From Adiantum capillus-veneris (taxonomy: Eukaryota; Streptophyta; Polypodiopsida; Polypodiales; Pteridaceae): DNA of 64,000 nucleotides. Shown in pieces: positions 1 through 11,219 of this stretch (position 1 is the first letter of the stretch; every line of letters begins with the position of its first letter). The notes beneath the pieces were generated by a model. It did no database searches and was not told where the DNA came from. It saw only the letters and a list, made by a program, of their open reading frames with translations. A program made the translations under genes and the position numbers. The stretch lies in NCBI GenBank assembly GCA_014529385.2, contig CM043969.1, positions 29,468,946 through 29,532,945 of the forward strand. The letters are read 5' to 3'.

Positions 1-2738
1 AAATCAATGCCCTTCTGTTGCATGAATCCTTTAGCCACAAGCCTTGCTTTGTACCTAGGCTTTGCATCCATTGAACACAATTTTATCTTGTAAACCCGCT
101 TGCATGGTAGTGCCTTCTTACCCTTTGGCAAAGGAGTAAGCTCCCACGTTTCATTTTGGATCAACGAATCCATCTCTGACTGCATAGCCTGCTCCCACTT
201 GAGCTTGTCAACACTAGACATGGCCTCATCATAACATGATGGCTCCCCGCAATCAGTCAACAATACATAATCCATAGAAGGCACAAAACGCTGAGGCTGT
301 CTTGCACGCCGCTCTGAACGCCTCAAAGACTGTGCAGGAGGTGCATCTGGCTGTCCCACATCTACATGATCTCCCAAGAAGGGCTGATCTCCCACTTGAG
401 GGTCAATGGGCTGCCCACGAGCAGCCACGGGACCATCATACCGATGACCATCCTCCTCAAATATCACACGTCGAACCTCAACCGTTCACGGTGATGCTCT
501 ATACATAGAGTCCTCATGAAAAACAACATCATGGCTGCGCACAATCTTCCTGTCAATAGGATCCCACAATCGATAACCCATCTCACCAGAGCTACCATAA
601 CCCAAGAAGATACATCTCTTGATCTTTGGATCCAATTTGCTGCGTTTTGCCTTAGGTACATGTACATAAGCTTCACAGCCAAAAACACGAAGGTGACCAT
701 ACGAAGGTGGCAAACCTGTCCATACCTCTTCAGTCACTTTGAAGCCCAAAGGAACACTAGGTGAACGATTTATCAAATGCACAGAAGTGGCAACAGCTTC
801 AGCCCAAAATCCATTTGAAAAACCAGCCATAGAAAGCATACTACGGACTTTTTCTTGTATAGTCCTGTTCATGCGCTCTGCCACACCATTTTGAGGAGGT
901 GTATAGGGAGCACTAAGCTCGCGCCGTATACCCTTCTCAACACATAATGTTGTGAAAGCATGAGACATAAATTCACCCCCATTGTCTGTACGTAAGCACT
1001 TCAACTTACAACCTGATTGGTTCTCAACAAGAGCCAACCATTGCTTAAATATATCAAACACCATATCCTTCTTACGAATGGGGTATGCCCATACCTTCCT
1101 GCTAGCATCATCAATGAACGTAACAAAGTACATAGCACCTCCAAGAGAAGCATTGGGCATCGGCCCACATACATCACTATGCACCAAAGCTAGCTTTTCC
1201 AAAGATCTGTGTGGAACACTTTTCTTATGAGAAGACCGAGCATGTCGACCATAAAGGCAGTGCTCACAAAACTCAAAACCACCAAAATCTGAAACGGGAA
1301 TGTAATCCGCACGTGCCAAAAACTTCAAACCTTTCAGTGACATATGCCCCAAACGTTGATGCCATAAAGAAGCAGGAGGTTGCTCAGTGATCCCCACAAT
1401 GTGATCAGCCACACTAGGTACACAAAGAGAATACAACGTATTCCTCTTAGCACCTTTAACCAAAACAAGGCTGCCCTTAGTGAGCTTCCAACCTCCATCA
1501 CCAAAAGATACATTGAAACCAAGTGAATCCAACTGACCCACACTAATCAAGCTTTTTGCAAGAGCTGGCACATGACACACACGCTGCAAGACAAACATAG
1601 TAGAGTTTGGCATAGCCAAATGAATATTTCCAATGCCATGAATCTGCATAGAACGCCCATCGGCAATCCTGACAGTACCTGTGCTCGAAGAATCATAGTC
1701 ATGAAACCACGACCTATGAGGTGTAACGTGAAAAGAAGCACCACTGTCAATGACCCAATCCATAGGCATACTACTCTCATGAGTGAGAAGAAAAGCGTCA
1801 TCAAAATAGGATGCAAGCAACACATCACCAAGCTCTTCACTAGTAGCACTAGTCGGAGCACATACATGGTCATCTTGAGAGCTACACTCTCCCTGTGTTG
1901 CATTTAACTCCTCAATCTTGACATTGGACTTAGGCTTGTCCTTAGCATCATGGTCTTTCTTCTTACCATCTCCATTTTCCCTTTTCCACTTGTAGCAATC
2001 CTTTTTGGAATGGCCTTTTCTACCACAATGAAAACATTCCACATCCTTTTTACTTGTGCCTGCACGGGACTTGCTTCTAGATTTACCCTTGTTGGACTTA
2101 TACTTGTCCATACTCCTGCCTCTGACAACCATTGCACTAGAAGACTTACTACCTGCATTATTCTTTCGATTAATCTCTTCCGTGAGAAGACTAGACTCCA
2201 CATTAGTACTTGTCAACTCATCCGCAGGAACCGAGTTACTTATGGTTGTCCTAAATGTGTCCCATGACTCAGGCAACGTGACAAGTAAAAACATAGCTTT
2301 TACATTGTCCTCAAACGTAATTTTCTGCGTAGCAAGTTGGCTGAAAATTGTATTGAACTCATTCAAATGCGCATTCATGGAAGCACCTTCCTCCATTCGC
2401 AAATCAATAAGCTTTTTAATCCAATACACCATAGAAGCAGCCGAATGCTTATCATACATATCGCAAATCCGCTGCCATAGCTCATAAGCTCCACCCTGTG
2501 CATCTTTCACATTGTAATAAACAGACTTTGAAAGGGAAAGCCTAATGGTAGACCTGCACATCTCATCCAACTCCTCCCAATCATCCCTCTCCATGTTCTC
2601 TGGCTTAACTCCCTGCAACTTTAGAGGTCGAATCTGTTTCTTCTGCACCAAGACATCCCAAATCTGATCTTTCCAATATGAGAAATTAGCACCATCCAAT
2701 TTCTCAATATTGAAAACTGTGTCCTCTTTAGTGCCCAT
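1..2738 (-). pseudogene. Copia-1 Gag-Pol polyprotein, one in-frame stop, runs off the left edge
   Basis: Ty1/copia polyprotein. I chose the ATG at 2738 because the protein from there begins with the usual copia Gag N-terminus (MGTKEDTVFNIEKLDGANF); upstream codons look like leader. In order I see the Gag UBN2 region, a CX2CX4HX4C zinc knuckle (CFHCGRKGHSKKDC), a protease with an intact DSGA site, and an integrase HHCC zinc domain (H..H, CEHC). The integrase core has D (HSDVCGP), D (RTDNGGEF) and E (NGVAERMNR). After about 750 codons a TGA at 486-488 breaks the frame, but the same frame stays open to position 1 and enters the RT N-terminus (LVAKGFMQQKGID). The stop is consistent with a C-to-T change at a CpG, which is inference. 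RT and RNase H lie outside the window. In its family the product makes VLPs, matures itself and integrates cDNA. Confidence 0.93.
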
Positions 2739-3887
2739 TACAACAAGAATGCAACAATGAGAAACCTGTAACCAACCAACAAACTGCCACAACAAAGTAG
2801 TGTTGCAAATCTGACAACACCTGCTGCTCAATCAAAGAGCAAACGCATAGAGTATAAATCAGCCCATAATATGATCAAAAAACGTACGTAGAAATCCACA
2901 AACAAATGCATAAACCCGTGACACCTGTAACTCAACCGGCCTAGGCAAACCGTGCCACAAAATGCATCAACAATGAGCTGTCATAGAGGCATAAACATAC
3001 TCCATGTCTGAATAACCACAATAGAGACATAAGCTGACCAAGCTTACACAAATCTGTGAGCATAAATGGATCCAAGTGAGCATATAACCAATGCACAAGC
3101 TCAACGAAGTCCAATCTCTACTGTCAACCAAGTACCTGTCCGTACTCAAACCGCAACACTGCAAGCAAGAGCAAACCCGCGCTATGTATAAGTGAACCAA
3201 ATCTCCACAATATCATGCATAAAGAGTGTCTGTCAAACTGCCATATCCACATCCATCAACATACATAGATGATGTAAACCTGTAGCTCAAGAACACGCAT
3301 AAACAGACTGCCCAGAAGAGTAGAAGCTCCCACTCAAACCACAACCATATACATGGCTGTCCCACGGTCAAAATACATGTTTTGTAACCATAGAAGAAAC
3401 CTGTATCCAAAGCTCCCTGTAACCTGTAACCTGTACCCGTACCTGTACCTGTACCTGTAGTCGAAGAAGACAATGTTGCCAAACTCCCACTCTATCTGTG
3501 TGTATGAGGCCACTCCAAGAAGAGGCTACACACCCTCAAATGAGCTGTGGGCTCACGTAAGTGGAAGACACTACAACAATGGCACCTGTAATGGCTATGG
3601 AAGCTCTGGCAACAGAAAACTACCAAAGAGAGCTGAAAAACGCAGCTCCTAGTCTGTAGCTCGGATGGGATTTCTAATGGCACGAATGGCTCCGAAAGGG
3701 GGGTTAAACCCCAGGACATCTGCTGAAAATACTCGCGGAGTGCTAAACCTTCCAATGCCAAGCTCAGAAAAACCTTCTGCTCTTTAGAAATGCGCGCGTG
3801 CGCGAAACCGAAAAACGGCAATGAAACAGCAACAAGTTTCAACACACTCAACAATGATGATGAAACTCTCAATGCTCTCACTACCAA
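2739..3887 (-). other. Copia-1 untranslated leader
   Basis: About 1.15 kb lies between the primer binding site and the Gag ATG, long for a copia element. No conserved coding is recognisable. A short tandem array of ACCTGT-type hexamers lies around 3416-3460. Open frames here are short and have no copia similarity that I recognise. It may hold packaging or translation-control signals, which is speculation. Confidence 0.6.
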
Positions 3888-3899
3888 GCTCTGATACCA
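3888..3899 (-). other. Copia-1 primer binding site (tRNA-iMet)
   Basis: On the minus strand this reads TGGTATCAGAGC, the standard plant copia primer site complementary to initiator methionine tRNA. It sits two bases inside the LTR end, where minus-strand cDNA synthesis should start. Confidence 0.93.
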
Positions 3900-3901
3900 C
3901 T

Positions 3902-4086
3902 TGTTGGGATCGGAGAGCACACACACAGAGAGCCAGCACGAAGAAGGAGATAGACAGTGTGTGGCGGGGCGGTACTCACACTACAATGTGTAGTTATGAG
4001 TATAGTTATTATGAATGAGTAAATGAATGGCTGTACATGGGCGGCTGAACAACGGGCAACCGGGCACACGGGCCTTTAACCCAACA
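3902..4086 (-). repeat. Copia-1 5' LTR, 185 bp
   Basis: The block has perfect 7-bp inverted termini, TGTTGGG at one end and CCCAACA at the other, and abuts the primer binding site. At 185 bp it is a very short LTR. The matching 3' LTR would lie beyond the left edge, so neither target duplication nor LTR divergence can be read here. Confidence 0.88.
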
Positions 4087-4429
4087 GGTTTTTTTGATCG
4101 ACGTGTTTAATGATCGATGAGGTAGTAGTTGCGAGTTCTTCAACAGTTTTGCTTACATGTTGCGAGCAGCTTGTGTGGAGCACTGGAGAGCATTTTTTGC
4201 ATAGTTTGGTTCAGTTTCAGGCTATGTATGCTTATGTGGATACAGCTTGAGCTAGGTATAGCTTGCAGGTAGCAGATTTACAGGTTTATAGGTGTTTTTG
4301 GACAGGTACATGTCCATAGAGCCACTCGGTCAGGAGTGAGCCAGTATGCCAGGCTTTTGACAACGTGTGTAGACCATTTATGGATCTGTTTACTGAGACA
4401 CTGTGTGTCTAGTTTTCATGCAAATTGGT

Positions 4430-5400
4430 GAGATTTTTGAGCTTTTGCTCAGTTTCCAGGGGAAACTCTACCGGATTTTTCCCAGATTCTTGCCATGGTT
4501 TGCACGTATGCACATTTTGCTATATGATGGTGTAGTGGTCGAGTTGACTCCCACTCTCGCAAATATCTCCAGTTTTTGGGCTTGCAGTTTGCGTTGAGTT
4601 TTGACTCATTTTTCAAAGGAAACTCTATTCGTTTTTCCTCGTCTTCTCGCCATAAAAGTTCGCAGTGTTATGCCATCTTCTACAGTGGTTGATATATTCC
4701 CACTTTGACAGTGATTGAGGGCTTACTCTCACTTTGACATATTTTGTTAGTTTGGACATGGTTTGGTGTTCTTCTACCCACTCTCGCAAGAGTGAGGATT
4801 ATGATTGTGTATGCTTGTGTGGACAATGGCTACAGATGGACAGTCACAGGTTTCACAGGTTTTTGCATATATTTTGCATGCAATTTCTCTCGTGGGATGT
4901 GTTTTGAGCTAGCTTGTTCTCTATTTACATATACGGTTATGTGCTTTATGCTCAATTGAGCAGTTTGTCCCAGTTTATGCTTGCAAAGTTTGCAGATTGT
5001 GGAGTTGCTTTTAGGCATATGTTAGCGTCAGATTTGATGCGATTGATCATGCTTTTGAGAATTGTGTAGTGGTCGAGTTACCTCCCACTTTGTTGCCAGT
5101 TTGGCATGGTTTATGGTTGAGATTGTACTTGAGGTTTTTTGCTCAATTTCCAGGGGAAACTCTGTCAGATTTTTCCTAGATTTCTACCATACTTTGGTTC
5201 TTAGCCATTCATTTATAGTATGCTCGTAGTGGTTACAGGTTTCCTTTGTTTTTGCCTCATGTTCTCACATTGATGCATATTCCGAGCGTGAGACTACAAC
5301 ATGTAGGTTACAGGTTTTCACTATTGAGCTACTATTGGTTTATGCTTGATTAGCATAGTGGTCAAGGGATCTCCCACTTTGTTGCCATTTTAATATTCAC
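4430..5400 (+). repeat. Degenerate repeated modules upstream of Copia-5
   Basis: Two motifs recur in this stretch. One is a pyrimidine-rich block around 'cagtttccaggggaaactct', at about 4435, 4605 and 5135. The other is 'tagtggtcgagtt..ctcccact', at about 4530, 4690, 5065 and 5350. The copies diverge and their spacing is irregular. The stretch may be the expanded leader of Copia-5 or an older tandem array. No gene is recognisable. Confidence 0.55.
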
Positions 5401-5439
5401 TTATGGCAGCAGACATGTGTGACATTGAGAGACAGTGGT

Positions 5440-6020
5440 CTCATTCTTGTTGATACATGCGTTGTTGGCATTGAAATCACACAGGGCACATTAGACACCA
5501 TTCTTTCAGATGTATGAGACAACAGTGGAGATGGAAGCGATATGCAGATACAACTTTGACAGATGTTAGAGAGGCAATTCGAGTGGCAGTCTATGCCAGT
5601 GATGATCATCTCAGGCTTGCCTCCAGTGTACCTCTTGCAGATTTTTCTATGGTTAGCACACTTTCTCCACAGTGGTCACTAGATAGAGATGCAGTTTTCC
5701 ATGTTACACCATGTTGTGAGTGGTTTATCACATTTTCTAGTGAAAGACTTGGTTGTGTGCACTTGGCCAATGGTTCGGCGTGTGACATAGTGGGTGCTTG
5801 AGATGTTTGTTTGTCATTGCCCAGTGGTGCGTCATACATGCTACGACATGTGCGCTATGTTCCTCAGCTAAGACAGAGCTTGATCTCAGTGAGACAATTG
5901 GCAGATTTTGGTTGCTAGATACTGCTTAGAGAGTAGTCTTTCCAGATGCATTGTGGTTCACTAGTGATTGCCAAAGGAGCCCGCATTGGCCTTGTATATC
6001 CTATGCATGTGTCTGAGGCT
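5440..6020 (+). pseudogene. Copia-5 Gag C-terminus and protease remnant
   Basis: A decayed copia fragment. A Gag zinc knuckle is recognisable near 5460-5510 with its second cysteine codon now TGA. It is followed by a protease block: WSLDRDAVFHVTP aligns to the copia W-x-(I/L)-DSGA-x-x-H-x-T site, so the catalytic DSG is now DRD. The next segments (VHLANGSACDIVG, then LRHVRYVPQLRQSLISVRQL) are typical of the post-protease linker. Several stops and shifts follow. Integrase and RT are missing, apparently by a large internal deletion before the 3' end. Confidence 0.75.
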
Positions 6021-6808
6021 CGTGATGGCGTAGTCTTGATTTTGTTGCTAGCATGCTTTGAGTGATAGACGAGACATGTATTTTTTTCTAGTGATCTCCA
6101 TCATGCTCAGGAGACAGAGCATTAAGTTGTGTAGGACATGCTAGTAGACTCTATAGAGACAGAGATAGAGTGGTAGTGCTCTAAAGAGACACAATATGTG
6201 TTGTCAAACTTTGTGCAGGCAGAGGTAGAGTAGGTCTGCTCCCTAGAGACACAAACAAAGCTGACTAATATGGAGTGTTTTTACATGCTCATGTTAGAGG
6301 CTGATGAGTTGCTGCAAGGATGCACAGTTTTGCCTATAGGTGAGAGGGACGTAGCTTTGCCAGTGTCAGTGTTGACACACCCATATGCAATGGGTAGTCC
6401 TGAGAATGCAGTGATTGTAGATAGCACAGGGGAGGCGAGTACAGCCAGTCTTGCGTAGATTTTGTCAGCGTTTGGGCGTCTCATGTTTGACTTGTTACTA
6501 TCGAGGCCCCACTTGGCAGCTGCAGTGGGAGAATTTGCAGCAGCGATTGTCGATCATACGATGGCTAACACTAGCATGACGCTTCGTGGAGCTTTGTAGA
6601 CCATACAGAGTTGTCTACGGGATTTACATGCAGGCTCTAGCGTGGGTACATACACTAGCCTACCACCAGAGCCAATACGACTGTGTGTAGATCGATAGAG
6701 TGGGCCAGTGGGCGTAGGTTGAGAGAGCCTCTCAACTAGTTCCTTGTACATATTAGTAGTTTAGCTAGTAGGCATCACTTATCGGTGCATCACCTTTAAG
6801 TGGGAGAT
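6021..6808 (+). other. Copia-5 3' internal remnant ending in a polypurine tract
   Basis: No integrase, RT or RNase H motif can be recognised here. Short runs such as 'tagagacacaa' recur at 6150-6260. The segment ends with the purine-rich AAGTGGGAGAT, immediately followed by TGTTGGGG, the classic arrangement of a copia polypurine tract and 3' LTR. Confidence 0.6.
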
Positions 6809-7030
6809 TGTTGGGGTAAAGGCGCTACGCCTTTTGCCCGCCCAAATGTCTAGTGTCCGCCCGCCCGCCCACGCGTGTACATACCCTTTTTCTTCATTAC
6901 GTATGAGAATAAGGAGCTCCTCATCTTAAGTCTTGTGAGGGTGCTCCATCCACACCGGCTTGCGCTCTTCCCCCTTCCCTGCACACACACATCCACACAC
7001 ACGCGTACTCATCAAGCCTGAAAGCAGGTA
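6809..7030 (+). repeat. Copia-5 3' LTR, right end unclear
   Basis: It begins TGTTGGGGTAAAGGC directly after the polypurine tract. The start resembles the Copia-1 LTR (TGTTGGGTTAAAGGC), suggesting a related subfamily. A GC-rich head with repeated CCCGCC is followed by pyrimidine-rich sequence. The right terminus is too eroded to place, and the end given is an estimate. Confidence 0.55.
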
Positions 7031-7999
7031 ATCTCTTGTTTGAACACCCAATAAAATCTAGTATGACTACCTGCTTTGGGGTTTTGGGAATCTTTGTCTT
7101 CTGTTTATGGAGAGATATGATTATTTCAAGCTCCAATTCACAAGTCAAAGACATACTAGTTTTTTGGTAATTTATCTTCTAGGTTATACCTTTCAAGTTT
7201 GAATTGTGCACTTGACTGTGGGTAAGTGGACGCTATGATCAACCTCCACGTATGCATATGATTTAGTTTCATTTCATTTTTGAATATGTTATGATTGAGT
7301 TTTTTAAGTAGGATATATAGTGCTAGAATACTTTCATATATATTGTTAAAATACTTTCATTTATTTTGCTCTTCAAACACATGACAAGGTCATATCGGAG
7401 CAAAGAATTTTGGGACAGTAGTGTACCAGTTACATTTTTGCACCCTATAGTTATGGACCTACATGAAAGGTTTTGTTTTTTTCACAAGGGATACAACATG
7501 GTCTAGAAACTTATGGAGTTTGGTTTAGCCAGTGTGAAGCACAATTTATCAGGGTCCCTCTCACTCATGTTGCCAAGTGTTTGCAATTACCTCCACACAC
7601 AAGTACATCTCATACTTGAAGGATGTCAGTTTTTTGGACATACTTATATGAGAAGTATTTAATCTGTAGCGAATATGAGTCTCTTGGACTGACACTAGCA
7701 CCTGTTATTTCAACTATGTGTCACAACAAAGTCTTTAGGTGCTGGTCAGATCCGTTTTTAGACCAGTTTGATCACATCATATCATGAACATTTTTAGTGG
7801 CCATAAATTCTTGGATACCTAGTAAGAATAGTTAAGGTTACAAGTATTGTTAAACAACTTTAACGGATGATTGTTTATTCATGTAGCAAAGCTACGTTTT
7901 GTTCACATGAACATGTGTTATGGTTGGCACCTAGATTTGATTAGTTTTTAAATTCTATTATGGTGTAGCTATATGAAGAGTGTGCATATGTGGTGCATG

Positions 8000-8002
<3 letters not shown>
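7031..8002. other. AT-rich interval without recognisable gene
   Basis: Only short frames interrupted by stops are seen on both strands. I recognise no transposon motif, RNA gene or promoter. Confidence 0.5.
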
Positions 8003-8055
<53 letters not shown>

Positions 8056-8067
8056 GGGAGAGAGAGA
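8003..8067. repeat. AG microsatellite
   Basis: About 65 bp of nearly perfect (AG)n with two GGG interruptions. Translations of it are low-complexity and not genes. Confidence 0.97.
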
Positions 8068-8289
8068 ACACAAAATGTGGGTGGAGCAACTCAACAAAAT
8101 GTGTGAGAAATGAAATGATATATTAACGTCTTCAAAAGTCCAAATTGATGTATGAGACAAACGAGTTTACACATGGTTAATCTGATACAATGTCGGTGTA
8201 AAAGACTGACAAACTAAAAAAAACTTAAAAACTAAAACTGAACTGAGCTAAAGTGAAATGAAACAAAAAGGAATGGGATGAAAGCTTGA

Positions 8290-9288
8290 GATGTTGGGAT
8301 CAAGATCCTATTCCTATCTTATGACATACATCATCGGTCTTTGGTGGAGCTCATCAATGTCCTCCTCAATGAGTACTCTGACTGGGCGTCTTCCATGTCT
8401 GGCCAGAATAGTCCGGACCCTTTGATGCAGCTTCCACCGATGTCTCGATGACCCTTGCAATTGTGGGCATCTAGATCTCCCATGTTCAGTGGTCGCGTTA
8501 GTCAGTGTACCTCTAGTACAAGTGGACTCTAAAGTTTGCTATGATGCATGCTCATCTGAATGTTTTGCATGTAGTCTAAAAAAATCAGTGATCTCCCTTT
8601 GTGAGTGTCTCCTACTATCTGATCTTCTCAAGAGACTCTCCCTATTCTGTGCAGCTCCAATAAAAATAGCCCAAGGCATCTCTGATCTTGATCTTGATAT
8701 CTCATAACTTTGGCCAATGGTCCAAAACCCTCTCTAAATAGGCAGTGGAAACGGCCTCGTATCTCATAGTGGACTGGGCAATGATAGATGTGATGTAACT
8801 CTGTCTCTGGCTCTATATGGCATAACTGACAAATCGTGGCCTCTGCTGATACTCCTTTAGATCTACCAGTTTCAATCTCTAACCGATGTGACGATGTGCG
8901 CATTTGTCCAATAGCACATCGTAATCTATGGGATAGATGAGTGGCCATGTAGGTAGGTCTGATCACAAAACCATCCTCTGTAAGCTTAAGGAGATTCTCT
9001 CTGTAGAAAGCCATCTTTGCATCAGCTATATCTATGTCCTCCTAGTGTCTAACTAAATCAAGTCCTGTCTGATGTGCTAAGTGATCTCGATTCGTGTGAG
9101 AGACAAGGAGGGTATGTCCAACAAATACTGAAAAGGGGGTAATCTATCTATGTCAAAACCATGTAGCTTGAACCAAGTTGTCATCTGTGCATACCAACAA
9201 GAGGTGTCTCCCTGTGAGGCATATCCGTCTCTGGGAGATTCCAAGTACTGTGCATGAAAGAAATGGATCTGGTGAGTGCCTCAATGTC
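8290..9288 (-). pseudogene. LINE ORF2 C-terminal fragment with zinc-finger (zf-RVT-like)
   Basis: One frame from about 9190 to 8628 is broken by a single stop near 9040. It reads ..TTWFKLHGFDI.. then MAFYRENLLKL and ends in a Cys-His cluster, CQLCH..E.HH..HCPVHYEIRGRF. This layout matches the zinc-binding region downstream of RT in plant LINEs, thought to bind template RNA. RT and endonuclease are absent. The upstream edge is fused to Copia-2 at about 9288, where the codons for VDD run straight into non-copia sequence. Downstream of 8628 the reading is decayed. No clear poly-A tail or target duplication is seen. Confidence 0.65.
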
Positions 9289-10628
9289 ATCCACAAATTT
9301 CACAACAAGGGCAAGTCTAGCAAGTGCAGATATAGACATAAGATTCTTCTTGATCCCAGGTACATAAAGTGCATCAACCAGTATGAAAGAACTACCATTC
9401 ACAACAATCAGCATAATCTTTCCAACTTCTTGGACCGGATACGAGGCATTGTTGGAACAGGTGACTATACTCCCACGAGGGACAACCTTGAGAGAGGTAA
9501 ACAAGACACGATGGGATGCTATGTCCTTTGTAGCATTACTGTCAAAGTACCACACATGTGAATTTGCAGAAACTGACATACATGCATCATGGATAGAAGG
9601 ATCATAAGTGCACTTTGCACTAAATGCCCACTCTACATCTACAACATCATCACAATATCCTTTCACAGATAATTCTACAATAGCTGCACTTGTAGTAGAA
9701 CTTGCCTCTTTCTTCTTGGCCTCTTTTGCCTTCAATTTAGGACACTGCTTGATCAAGTGATCATTAGCTTTGAAATAATGGCAATGCATCTTCTTTTTTC
9801 CTTTTCACCAGAATTCCCATACGAGGTGTTGCTAGCAGAACCATTAGGAACATGTGATTTTCCACTCGCCAAAGGACCATGAGAAGTGGCTACATTGCTG
9901 TTACCACCTTTTCTTTGAGTAGCAATAAAAGCATGTTCAACTGCATGCTGTTTAGCCCTATTTTTTTCTTGAAAGTGACTCCTGCAATAACAATCTGCAT
10001 GATGCATCAAACTTGACAAATCAGGATTTCCTTGGGTCATAAGTCTCCAAGTACTAGCAAAAGTCTAACAAGAATCTGGCAATGCATCAAGAACAGGCTG
10101 CAAAACGGAACTGCTTGAAATGACTTTGCCTGTAGAAATGAGTTTCTTATTATTATCCTTGATACCAGGAAGGAAAGTTTCCATGTCATCGTCCTCATGC
10201 ATAATATTTGACTCCAACTCTTTACGCAACAATGCAGTTTTAGCCTCATTGCAGCTTGCATAAAGACCATCTAGAATACCCCAAGCCTATTTAGCTAATT
10301 TAGCTTAGCAAATGTGAGGGGTAATAGTGCACTTCACAAATAATGAAATCAATGCATGAGCATGTGCATCTCTAACATCCCAACGAGCCTCCTCAAATGT
10401 AGGCAAAACAACTCTAATAGTAACAATCCATCCACCAAAACTTGCAACATCCTCAACAGTGTGTACATCCACAGAATCGAGATGTACATCAATGCCCTGC
10501 ACAACATTCTAAACACTCTTTGACACAAGAACATGTTGCATCACGTAAGCCCACATTGGGTAATTGTCCCCATCCAATTTATCCTCAATAGAAAACATCA
10601 TGAACACATCTGTGTTGTTGTTAGCCAT
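9289..10628 (-). pseudogene. Copia-2 Gag and partial protease, truncated
   Basis: Same family as Copia-3 (28103-33288). The Gag ATG at 10628 is retained (MANNNTDVFMMFSIEDKLDGDNYPMW). The frame is then hit by several stops and shifts but can be followed through the UBN2-type Gag, a zinc knuckle at about 9780 (CHYFKANDHLIKQC, second Cys replaced by Phe) and the protease (VWYFDSNATK, canonical DSG now DSN). Similarity ends abruptly after KFVDD at about 9289, where LINE sequence begins, so integrase, RT and 3' LTR are missing. Two active-site lesions, stops and truncation make it inert. Confidence 0.88.
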
Positions 10629-10694
10629 GGCGAGTGCCTACTAAACTTGATGTGAAAACTACTCGAAAAGAGGAGAAACAAAGCACGACCAATG

Positions 10695-10708
10695 GTGCTA
10701 TATAGCAC
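10695..10708. promoter_or_regulatory. 14-bp palindrome in Copia-2 leader
   Basis: GTGCTATATAGCAC is perfectly self-complementary, lies between the primer site and the Gag ATG, and occurs at the matching place in Copia-3 (32757-32770). Its role is unknown; an RNA dimerisation or structural element is possible. Confidence 0.4.
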
Positions 10709-10978
10709 AAACCAAAGAAGATTGTAAGGACATGTTATGCAAAAAATAGTAGTGACAAAAATTCTACACAAAAGGATAAAAATGCTTGCATAGTACTACA
10801 TGCAGTGAAAACAGAGGCCAAAATAAGCCATAATCAAAATTCTGAGCAGTTTTGGCTCTACAAGATTTCCCATAGTATTTTTTGACTTGCTGATGCTCAT
10901 GAAAGCTCACCCAAATTTGAGAAAATGAGCAAGCGTGTGTTGGAAAAGTTGGCGACTATGCTCGGGAGGACGCAACCT

Positions 10979-10990
10979 GCTTTGATACCA
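10979..10990 (-). other. Copia-2 primer binding site (one mismatch)
   Basis: The minus strand reads TGGTATCAAAGC, the iMet primer site with one G-to-A change, two bases from the LTR end. Confidence 0.85.
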
Positions 10991-10992
10991 TT

Positions 10993-11219
10993 TGTTGGAA
11001 ATAGGGTTACAAAGAAACACACACAACTTGGAGAGGATGAATAATCTCAAGGTGCAAAATAGAGAGTAGCATTATTTAGTGCGATGGAAAGATTAGTTAG
11101 CCCTAGAGTGATGGGCGTATATACAATGCACAAGAGAAAAAACCTCCTAGTGAGGGAAAAAACACCCCGACGGTCCTAAGTGTATTCACACACATCACTA
11201 CCACATGTATATGGTAATA
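10993..11219 (-). repeat. Copia-2 5' LTR, 227 bp
   Basis: It begins TGTTGGAAATAGGG and aligns along its length to the 227-bp LTRs of Copia-3. The outer terminus is mutated (TAATA instead of TAACA). There is no partner 3' LTR because the element is cut at 9289. Confidence 0.85.

Noticed and set aside
8292-8310. LTR terminus TGTTGGGATC resembling the Copia-1 LTR end
   Set aside because: Only about ten bases match, no primer site or partner is nearby, and it lies inside LINE-derived sequence.
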